A stretch of DNA of 64,000 nucleotides, taken from contig OY759223.1 in the NCBI GenBank assembly GCA_963662175.1, positions 10,146,249 through 10,210,248 of the forward strand, in the 5' to 3' direction. This document shows positions 55,701-64,000 of the stretch, piece after piece. Each line of letters opens with the position of its first letter. Within the stretch, counting starts at the first letter, position 1. The notes under the pieces are model-generated. The model worked only from the letters and a program-made list of their open reading frames with translations. It was not told the DNA's origin and did no database searches. The DNA comes from Aradus depressus. Its lineage: Eukaryota; Arthropoda; Insecta; Hemiptera; Aradidae. A program made the position numbers and the translations under genes.

Positions 55701-58700
55701 TATATGGAACTCAACTTTCTTATTTCAAATGGGATCACATTTTTTTTTTTTTTTTTTTTTTTGCGAATTCTCAAACTAGATTTTTCATTTAAAAAACCGC
55801 TCTGAACAAGAACGACTCAGTTGGATACATAGAAATATTGAATGTAAATTATATGTGTCGTCCTTATGGCGTTTTGAATTCACATACAGTAGACTCTCCC
55901 TTATAGATGAACGTTTTTCTATTTTCAATCTTGACTTTGTATTTTGTTCTAGTTTTTGTTTTTTTAAAGCTTCTTGATATAAATCAAGTGCATTTCGAGT
56001 CGCATAAGTTTTTTTAGTCATTTATATTTTTTGTATTACACCATGATACACAATTGCATCGTACACTTGCCTTTGCGCAATTTGAGATTGCTCGAGAAGG
56101 TTGTCAATTATTGAAAATTCTCTCTCGAGAAAGTATTACCATGTGACAAAATCAAAATAATTTTTAGAAAATATAAACTCTTTATATTCGACTGTTTTTT
56201 GAATAACGTCTAGCCAAAGAACTTCAAGTCGGCGGTTCTTCCCTTCTAACGAAAAACTAGTCATTTTCTGTTCAAATAACAGCACTTTAAGTGCAAAAAT
56301 CGTTATAGCTGCTTTTTATTTTGTTCGCCTGTATAAAAATATCTAAGGCTTTTCTTATTCTTTGAAGTCCCAGTTTAGATTTTATTGCGATACAAGGGCC
56401 GAAGCAAGAAATTCCTTTTGTTAATGAATGTATCAGTAGAGGCGATTTACATAGTGAAATTGGTTGCTAACTCAACAACTTCCGAATAGGTCGAAAATTT
56501 AAGCGCATTTTGATTGAGCTAGCTGGGATTTTCATGAAAATATAATTTTAATATTATGGATGAAAAATTCCCTGATTTTAATGAAAATTCCCTGACTTTT
56601 CCAGAAAGTGGCCACCCTGTATATATTATATACATGGTGATGGGTCGAACATGTTCCTGAGAAAATATTCCAAGGGGTAGGGGGATAGATCCTGAACCTC
56701 AACAAGAGCGAGATACTCACAGACATCTACGAACTGTACGAGTCACGGACAGTCCTACTGTGACAGAAGACAAGATGTCATCTCACTTCCTGAGTAGATG
56801 TCCGGGTATATCTTCGGTAAAGATTAGACGACGGGAGTATTCTTAAATTTGCTAAAGAAGCTGGGAGACAAAGTCCTTCATGAAATGATCTTCAGATCTA
56901 GTTAAGACAAGGTAAAGAGGAAGCTTAGGTCCCTAGGTGCACACAAGCCCAGTATATATATAAGGAATTCGAGGTTCTGTCGTGTAAATTAAAACTCAAT
57001 ATTTGACCAAATTTTCGGAAACTATTTATTTCCTTCTTCAGGGCCTTATAATGACTTGAGTGGATGTGTGTGGTGAAGGTGTTGAGAGTTTGTGAACACA
57101 AACTTTCTGTCAAAAATTCAGTTTTGAAAATGACGAAATTTACAAAATAAGGGAATTACCCTTTATCTTTTTACAAAGTTTTCAGACCCTTGTTAATAGA
57201 GTTTTGTAGGCAATCTTCGACCAAAGAAAATCTAAAAACGGGCTGTGTGGAAAAAATACAAATATTCACTCAAAATTATAATAATCACCTGTATGGTCCA
57301 TGCTTTGACCTCGTCATGTCCTGCGGTAAAGAAGTACTGTAGCTGCAGCGATTTGTATCCTTGAACGATGATCTTATCCAAAGCGCTGTAAAATAAAAAA
57401 TTGAAATTAAAAATCATATTATTTCAAAAATAAATGTAAAAGTACTAATTTCCAAGTGAAATTTTCACATATCTGTAAGTCTCCAGCAGCCTTAAATTTA
57501 CTGGGATATGTGAAACTGGTTGCCTCTTACATGAATGGAAGGAGTTTATAAAATGGAAAGTTTGCATATACCAGAGGTGGTAGGAGATTAATGTGGTAGG
57601 CCACTATTCCCTCATAGGTTAGGTTTTATTACTCATAAACTGCGAGTTCATATCGCCTACTACCTGAGCGCTCTTTCGTCACTCTGGTGGACATGAGCCC
57701 GACTCTACTGAGTCCTCAATTTTGCCTACCCTAAATTTTTATTCACCTAGGACAGGGGTCTTTAACGAGTACCTGACATCGTACAAGCTCGGGACCATCG
57801 CTTAACGTCCCATCTGAAGGACGGCGTGCTTCAATTTATTTTACTTCCCAGATAAAATAAACTAAGGGCCTCGGTCGGGTTTCGAACCCACGTTCTTGAG
57901 CTCAGAAGGCAAGCACGCATGCTACTGAGCTACCGGCGCCCTCCCCTCATAGGCATTTTGTAACATTCCTCTCCGCAATGGAAATTGTTTTGAACGACCG
58001 AACTCACTTCAAATTCTCACCCCTGTCAATGCCACTAAGTAAATATAATATATAGTGTATTTTCATTATAAAGATTGTAAGCATTTTTATTTTATTTGTC
58101 CTCTCGTACTTTAATATAGTCCTTATTTCTTATATATAATATGTATTCTATTATAAATATTTTTTTTTATAAAACTAATATTATATATTCTTTACTTTTG
58201 TCTTTTCTTCATTTTATTAAATTATTGGCAACTCAAATATTTGTACATATTATGTTAAGGTAAGACTTCCATGAAGGGATGAAAGATGAAAACGACACTT
58301 CCGGGAAAGTTATAAAATATTATCATCTTAATTTTAAATAAACTAAAAAATGTATCTACTGTATAATATCGGTACTAGTATTTAAAGTATTTATTAATTT
58401 CATTTTATTATTTAATAGTATTGTTAATTCTAATCCGTGTGTGTGTCAGACTCTTAAGAGTTAATATCTGTTTATGTATCTAATTTATAAACTATCTTAA
58501 TGTATACATTCTTTTGACGTATCCTATTCCCAATTTATGGTTTAACGGAAATAAATATTATTATCTACTCCTAAAAATTGATACATATATTTTTGTTAAT
58601 TGTGAGTTAATAAAGGTATGAATTGACTCCCTCATTGTACATAAATAGAGCATAATTATAAAAATACCTGGTAATTTTATTTTCTTCCAAGAATGCTTTT

Positions 58701-59180
58701 CTTTCCGGTTCATCCATATCAATTAATGTATTCTCAAAACCACCAGAAAATGGGATTATTGTAGCTCCTGGGTCATTTTTGTCAACCCATTCCTTAATTT
58801 TTATCAACCTATTAAAATGAGAAATATATTAAACACATATTTACATATATACATATCCTGAATATAGAAAACACAATTTTTTTTATATACTCCACTCCCG
58901 ATTAACCGGAGTAACGTTGAGGGTGCGCACCACTCATAAAATAAAACCACAGTTATTGAAAAAATAAACGTACGATAGTTTTCTTTAAGATTGTAGATTT
59001 TTTTTTTTTTTATTATTTATTTTGAATATTTACAATCGGTATAAAACGACAAGTAAATTTGAAGATACAATTAAAAAAACGAAATAAAAAGAAAAAAGAA
59101 TGATAAATAAAATTGAAAATATATATATATACTTTTTTTCTTTATTCCTTTTATTTATTTATTTTTTGTTTTATTATTAT

Positions 59181-59256
<76 letters not shown>

Positions 59257-59635
59257 ATTATTATTATTATTATTTTTATTACCAGAGCGCATTGTTTTGC
59301 ATATAGACCATTATTATTTTATTAGATATATATAGATATTATTATTCTGTTCATAATCATGTGTTATCGATGTATGTACTTTTTTTCTTTATTCCTTTTG
59401 TTTATTTATTTTTTGTTTTATTATTATTATTATTTTTCATATATATATATATGCATGTTAAATTACACTTATACCTTTGCACCTTTGAAATGTTTAATTG
59501 CACTTATGAATTTAACATTCATACAAGATGTCAGAATACATTTCTGCGTTCTGTGTCGATTTAGTGGAAAGCTAATATAATAAAAGTGATCCTTTTGAAC
59601 TGTGTGCCGGTAAACTTTGTGTATATATTTGCATT

Positions 59636-59699
<64 letters not shown>

Positions 59700-62600
59700 A
59701 ATAATAATAATAATAAAACAAAAAATAAATAAACAAAAGGAATAAAGAAAAAAAGTACATACATCGATAACACATGATTATGAACAGAATAATAATATAT
59801 ATATATATCTAATAAAATGATAATGGACTATATGCAAAACAATGCGCTCTGGTAGTAGGCGATAAGACCTCTTAGTTAAAACACGGGCATGAGTCACAAC
59901 AAGTAACTCAATCTTATTGATTTTAAAATTTTTCATTGACATTCTCCAAGCAACAATGCGGTTGGTCCGCCCTCGGAAAATAGAGATTAATGTATTAATC
60001 AAAAAAATAATGGAAATAAAAATGTTTCATATTATATATATATATATATATATAAATATAAATGAGTACAATGATTACCATTTATTCTTCTTCCTAATAT
60101 AATCTTTCTCAGCCAGATTGACCAAATAAATGACTGGTTTCGTCGTGATGAATAGATATTTATTTAATACCTCAATCTGCAAGAATAAAGTAATTTAAGT
60201 AATAGTTACAATAATATAAATAAACACTAAATGAAATAATAATATCCATTATTATGACAATAGTGAAGAAAGAAGACTTTCGAATAACTAAACATTGCTT
60301 CTCTTTTTAAAAAAGTAAAATTCTTAAAGGAGTTAATTTTTCTAATGCTCTTCCCCATTTCTTGAAGTCAATAGATACAATTTCAACTTCAACTAAAAAT
60401 GTTTATTTTACGAGAAAACGAACGGATTTTTTTTTTTGTCGGAAAATGAATAAAACAACCACGATGTATATTATTAATCTATGTTTTTTTTAATATTTAT
60501 ATACTTTTTTTTTTACATATTCTCTTTTATTCATATAGTAGATACTTTCATTATTTTTTTCTTCATAATTAAGCTGTCAATTTCATGTTTTTTCATGTTA
60601 TTCTTTTGTATATCTATATATATTATTAATTTCTAGTTTTCTCCAATGTAGCACTAATTTTTTTATTCCTTTTTACGACATACTGATACTATTTTTCATT
60701 GTTCCTTTTCTATACTCTGTATGTATTTATTCTTAGGGTACCTCGGTCCCGGAATAATAAAATTTCTTTTCATTTTCATTTTTCATGTATACGCAATGCC
60801 CCTCAACAGGAATGGTGCCACCATACAGCACAGTCATGAAGGCGATCAGAGAGCCGCCGCGGCCGCTAAAATGCCGGACGCTTGAAGACCACAGCAGAGG
60901 AACGGAGGGACCGAACCGGCAGCGACCCACCAGGGTCCCAACCCGTCGAGCACACAACCACGAAATACAAAACCATCACTTTCCAACTCGTGTAACATAA
61001 CAACATTCAGGTTTTGATGAAACTTAATCCCGCGTCAGTGACCGTCACTCATTCCGTTGTTACCAATACAATACACCATGCTCCATGTGTGCCCGACCGA
61101 CCCGAATCCCGGAGGGGTCCCAGCCGAATCCGGCACACGGCAGACCGAAGGGCGGCAAAAACATATACATAGCTAATTACATCTGAATATATACGAAAAT
61201 CAGACCCTGCGGTCAGATAATTTAAAAAAGTTGAAAGAAATGAAGTTTGAAAAAAATTCACTGAGGAGAAATACAATTTGAACTTACCTCAGCTGCACTC
61301 CAGTCACCAAACCTCAGATGATGTTTCTCATCAATAAGTACACCTTTGATTTTCATCAGGGCATCCTGAAAAAAATAAAATAAAATTAGTTATCGGACAA
61401 TATTGTACATAATTTTTCCTGCACAAGCAGAAAAATGTATTTCATACCAATCAAGAATAAATAACTGACAGAGGAATCAGATCAAAGCAGGGGGAAGAAG
61501 CTTATCCTCCTGGAATACAAGGTTCGAATCGCGACTTGGATGTTTAGAATGGTGTGAACTACCTGAGGTAGACCATCGCTAACAACCACGCCTATGGAGG
61601 CGACGTTAACCCCAAAAAATAAATAACATAGTGAAAGTGACTGAGAGTGACTTTCTTATACCCAGTAATTCTAGCTTGAAATACATTTTTGAGGGGGGAG
61701 GGAAAGTAAGAATAAGAGTCCAGTTAGGACTGCATCATATATATATTTTATTGTTTCCTTATTTTTTATTTTTTTAAATAAAAAAAACAATAATACAAAT
61801 ATATTTTAAAATTAGTTGCTGTTACAATTTAAAAATTACTTTAAACTATTTCCTATACAAATGTATTGTACATTCTTTTGGGATGTTATAACTAGTCGTA
61901 TTGGCCCTATTATAGCAACTTACAGCTGAATATATACGAAGATCGAGGGCGCCGGTAGCTCAGTGGTATGCTTGCTTGCCTTCTGAGCTAAAGATCATGG
62001 GTTCGAAACCCGGCCGAGGCCCTTAGTTTATTTTCTCTGGGAGGTAAAATAAATTTAAGCACGCCGTCCTTCGGATGGGACGTTAAGCGATGGTCCCGAG
62101 CCTCTACGGTGTTAGGTACTCGTTAAAGACCCCTGCCTTATGTGAATAAAAATTTAGGGTAAGCAAAATTTAGGACTCCCACAGTGGAGTCGGGCTCAAC
62201 AAAAAATTATCAGGTTGGCGACAGAAATCGCAATAAGAAATTTAAAAGATTTTCTGGTCTGTTTTCTTAAAATTCCCTGATATTTCTTCACCATTATTAG
62301 TTCTTAACACATCCTAACAATTTCACTATAATTTCAAAGCCTATTCAATATTTTCCTTAGTTCTCGTAAAAACAATCAAACATTTTTCTGTGATTACAGA
62401 CAAATGGTTGATTGCTTTAACGAGAACTAAATAAATGATCGATAATGCATTGCATGTATAGTGTATTGTTAAGTCTTGACTTGGAATTAACCTGCAACAA
62501 CATAAATCCTGGGCCTTGTTTATAATTAAAGACTCAACTATGAGGCTCAAGATCGCAGGTTCGAACCCGGCCTTAGGTTTTTTATCTAGGTGAAAAAACC

Positions 62601-62976
62601 TTGAACACACCGTCCTTCTGATGTTCGGTACTCGTTAAATACCCCTAATCCTAGATGAATAAACCTAGGTAGGCAACATTTAGAACTCCCATAGTAGAGT
62701 CGGGCTCATAGTTAGTAGTAGGCGATATAACCTCATAATTAAAGCCCGGGCATGAGTCAATAACTAACTTATTACGATAGTATGACTATACTCCACTTAC
62801 ATACTCCGGTTTGAGTTTCTTGTCGCCTCCCCGGCCGACGGTTCGTTCCAGTTTGTCCAGATGTGTCGTAAGGAACTCTTGGTCCTTGAGTCGCAGCTCT
62901 TCCCCTATGATTTCCAGATCTCGGATCGGGTCCACCTCCCCCTCCACGTGGGTCACATCTCCGTCTTCAAATGCTC
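52746..62976 (-). CDS. OLA1: Obg-like ATPase 1, last seven coding exons
   Basis: YchF/OLA1 P-loop ATPase. Exons (minus): 62976-62801, 61365-61288, 60176-60079, 58808-58668, 57385-57289, 54978-54856, 52856-52746 (stop TGA). Every junction has GT/AG and keeps frame, giving 273 residues, matching human OLA1 from about residue 125 to the end. Visible: [13 protein letters not shown], the NxxE nucleotide-specificity motif ([15 protein letters not shown]; NxxE rather than NKxD is why the family prefers ATP), and the C-terminal TGS domain ([60 protein letters not shown]). It ends in a lysine cluster. The P-loop exons lie past 64000. Divergent patch: [19 protein letters not shown]. Cytosolic, linked to translation and stress in other animals. 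Introns hold SINE-A, LINE, MITE and AT-repeat DNA. Confidence 0.95.
52870..53684. other. OLA1 intron, no feature recognised
   Basis: Includes 'tgtatatttgaggtattctc', reminiscent of common insect interspersed repeats, but not assignable. Confidence 0.4.
53685..53890 (-). repeat. SINE-A, 5' truncated, old
   Basis: From 'atgcccgggcttgaactacg' to the core and 'cacatcccagataaaa'. Confidence 0.78.
53947..54821. mobile_element. Pogo/Tigger-like MITE, TA target
   Basis: Ends CAGTAAAACCCCTCT (53947) and its complement (to 54821), TA on both sides (53945-53946, 54822-54823). Inner sequence 'ggatagtcacggaaccaaga' is typical of pogo-type ends. It carries a LINE fragment. In an OLA1 intron. Confidence 0.82.
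54351..54740 (+). pseudogene. LINE ORF2 C-terminal fragment
   Basis: 129-codon frame with [20 protein letters not shown] and [20 protein letters not shown], the knuckle seen also at 42645-43070. Nested in the pogo-like MITE. Confidence 0.6.
55165..56619. mobile_element. TATA-target element with decayed unknown gene
   Basis: Right end GGCCACCCTG followed by TATA (56620-56623). Left end TATA (55161-55164) then 'acatggtggcc', a worn CAGGGTGGCC. Near both ends lies 'ccctgacttttcc'. Inside, the minus strand carries a broken reading frame and later insertions (a Helentron scrap at 55850-55888 and a MITE-like inverted repeat at 55620-55803). Same target and terminal pattern as the two fold-backs. 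Confidence 0.55.
55460..56525 (-). pseudogene. Decayed unrecognised ORF in the TATA-target element
   Basis: Reading minus from 56525: [20 protein letters not shown], a frameshift, [17 protein letters not shown] … [18 protein letters not shown], a frameshift, [20 protein letters not shown] … [20 protein letters not shown] … a stop, [20 protein letters not shown], a stop, [20 protein letters not shown] … to about 55908. After an insertion-filled gap and an acceptor-like TTACAG (55573) it reads [32 protein letters not shown] and a stop at about 55462. Few stops over 600 bp of AT-rich DNA suggest real former coding. The C-terminus looks coiled-coil. I do not recognise the family. Confidence 0.45.
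56755..56855 (+). pseudogene. Possible LINE C-terminal scrap
   Basis: [20 protein letters not shown] resembles the H…C part of LINE ORF2 C-termini. Too short to be sure. Confidence 0.3.
57619..57943 (-). repeat. SINE-A, full length, 10-bp target duplication
   Basis: Flanked by CCCTCATAGG (57609-57618 and 57944-57953). Intact B box and A box; tail AAAACCTAA. In an OLA1 intron. Confidence 0.93.
57995..58430. repeat. Repeat family D and AT-rich intron
   Basis: 57995-58050 matches 31540-31600. 'caaatatttgtacatattat' matches the other copy in inverse order, so the two copies are rearranged relative to each other. Confidence 0.5.
58500..58566 (+). repeat. LINE 3' tail family
   Basis: 'tgtatacattcttttgacgt' to 'aacggaaataaatattatta', second copy of 43226-43300. 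Confidence 0.65.
59130..59910. repeat. Inverted duplication with AT microsatellites
   Basis: 59279-59450 and 59686-59855 are inverted copies (SINE-A scrap 'accagagcgcattg', 'ttttgcatatagaccattat', 'atcatgtgttatcgatgtat', 'ctttattccttttgtttatt', (ATT)n, then (AT)n). A third, direct copy of the 'ctttattcctttt' part is at 59139. (AT)n tracts lie at 59186-59252 and 59639-59695. The right arm ends in a SINE-A 3' scrap (59844-59909). In an OLA1 intron. Confidence 0.85.
60420..60785 (+). repeat. LINE family L-B 3' end
   Basis: Shares 'tctccaatgtagcactaatt', 'tgtatttattcttaggg' and 'ggaataataaaatttctttt' with the inserted copy at 35963-36510. Confidence 0.75.
60786..61165. other. GC-rich block in an OLA1 intron
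   Basis: Follows the L-B 3' end directly and is strikingly GC-rich ('gagccgccgcggccgctaaa', 'cggaggggtcccagccgaat'). Short frames on both strands, no domain. Could be the 5' UTR of a LINE arranged head to tail; inference. Confidence 0.4.
61490..61615 (+). repeat. Possible third tRNA-derived SINE
   Basis: 'aaggttcgaatcgcgac' looks like a B box, followed by 'ggcgacgttaaccccaaaaa' and an A-rich end. No clear A box. Confidence 0.3.
61635..61730. repeat. Repeat family E
   Basis: Second copy of 46597-46690 ('gagtgactttcttataccca', 'gaggggggaggg'). Confidence 0.5.
61946..62199 (+). repeat. SINE-A, 3' truncated
   Basis: Complete head with both boxes; body ends at 'gtggagtcgggctcaac'. Confidence 0.9.
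62545..62770 (+). repeat. SINE-A variant
   Basis: Starts at the anticodon region ('gctcaagatcgcaggttcga'); shortened body like the copy at 2671; 3' end complete. Close upstream of the OLA1 exon donor at 62800. Confidence 0.85.
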
Positions 62977-63061
62977 CTAAAAACATACAAAAATAATAAA
63001 TCGACAACAATTTGAGGAGTACAAAAGAATTTACAACTAAATTGAAGAACTTGAGCATAAG

Positions 63062-63830
63062 AAGAACACTTCACGGTCAAATGAAATGATGAGGTACAGT
63101 CTGGTTCCATGAGTTGTTGACACAACAAAACTCATGGGTTTAAATGCCGCTTCACTCTTATTCACAGACCATGTGTATCATAATATATTTATTAAAATTA
63201 TTAATATAATAATATAATATATTATAATAATTAATGTAGGACTCATGTTCACCAGAGCGCTCTGGTAGTAGGCGATTTGACCTTTTAGTTAAAGCCCGGG
63301 CATGAGTCATAATAACTAACTTAGTGTCCTGTAACAACTATTCAAAAAACATACACGTGACGAAGTCTACTTCACTCAAGTGTATTTAATTTGTGGAAAA
63401 GGTGAACAAATTTGTCTGAAATTACGTGTCGTAAAATTGTCAGCCAAATCTAACAATTACCCAATAACTAAGATCCTTTAAGTCTTTTCTACAGACTACT
63501 GTATTATTATGACAGATCTTTGAAGGAAAAATGTCAGTGTTGAGACAGGAGATTGAGTGTTCTTCAACTTAAACTGCGACAGGATGAGGGTGGGGGTAAT
63601 TTTCGAAAATTAACAGCATTACAGACCAGAAGAATGAAAGGGAGAGGAAAAAAAGGATACATTTTTGACAAAAAGGTACAGGTGATTGTGAATGAATGGA
63701 CAGATGCAGTGTTGCATGTTGCATTTTGTGGCAGGGATATGTTTACCTGACCTCAAAACTACCTCCCCTCACTCCTCCTCCCCCCACCCCAACCCAATTT
63801 GACATATAGGCTCATTCATTTTTATTTTGT
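63062..63830. repeat. OLA1 intron with SINE-A 3' scrap
   Basis: SINE-A 3' end at 63238-63320 (+) ('gcgctctggtagtaggcgat', 'agcccgggcatgagtcataa'). The rest, including a 65-codon frame at 63553-63750, has no recognised feature. No further OLA1 exon is found here. Confidence 0.6.
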
Positions 63831-63890
63831 ACTTCCCCAGCTCTATCAAGTATAGGGGAAGTTGTGTAATCGTTCAAGATTTGCGATCTA
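63831..63890 (+). repeat. Helentron-like 5' terminus
   Basis: ACTTCCCCAGC…TATAGGGGAAGT (subterminal inverted repeat) then 'tgtgtaatcgttcaag'. The best preserved 5' end with that at 49219. Confidence 0.7.
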
Positions 63891-64000
63891 CTCATTCCAT
63901 TAAGTTGTCGCTCTCTCTTCAAAACCAAACGACTGTAGATCAATACTTGATTTTCTAAGTTGAGGAACGCGGACATATTGTGAAAACTGATGAATAAAAC

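Noticed and set aside
59361..59773. Identical-looking hydrophobic proteins on opposite strands
   Set aside because: Translations of inverted AT/ATT repeats; low complexity only.

Overview
This is a repeat-dense, AT-rich nuclear window from an arthropod, most likely an insect. There are no bacterial-style operons. Genes are split by introns, and the best coding sequences read as animal proteins. Jockey-like and R1-like LINEs, Penelope-like elements, Helentron-like elements and tRNA-derived SINEs fill the space. The main SINE ends in (AACCT)n, the complement of the arthropod telomere repeat TTAGG. The species cannot be named from sequence alone.

Three host genes are visible, all on the minus strand. 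(1) A two-MYND zinc-finger, MSS51-like protein lies at 38060-42037 in two exons whose splice phase agrees. (2) A malic enzyme lies at 43653-45503, complete and intronless (616 residues), with every catalytic motif present. (3) The last seven coding exons of Obg-like ATPase 1 (OLA1) span 52746-62976 (273 residues); the exons with the first GTPase motifs lie beyond the right edge. All OLA1 junctions keep frame. Everything else is mobile DNA or its debris, or sequence in which nothing is recognised.

Region by region: 0-14 kb is a mosaic of SINE-A, Helentron-like copies, TIR elements and a 640-bp fold-back nested in a Helentron. 14.2-17 kb holds a 119-bp tandem repeat and a 2.3-kb minisatellite of 33/37-bp units with nested 103- and 412-bp higher-order periods. 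17-25 kb has three jockey-like LINE copies (one with a 12-bp target duplication), SINE-B and a TIR element. 25-38 kb has a three-layer nest (Penelope-like element, hAT inside it, SINE-B inside that), a second fold-back (1.1 kb), a LINE inserted in a SINE and many SINE-A copies. 38-46 kb holds two genes plus hammerhead-ribozyme-like Penelope ends. 46-52 kb is sparse. 52-63 kb is OLA1, with introns loaded with SINEs, a pogo-like MITE, an unusual decayed gene-bearing element and an inverted duplication with AT microsatellites.

The most unusual signal is a group of elements at 12938-13577, 34599-35736 and 55165-56619. Two have exact termini beginning CAGGGTG or CGGGGTG and exact TATA duplications; the third has one exact end and one degenerate end that fit the same pattern. 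Two are near-complete palindromes. The third carries a broken, unrecognised gene and may point to the autonomous form.
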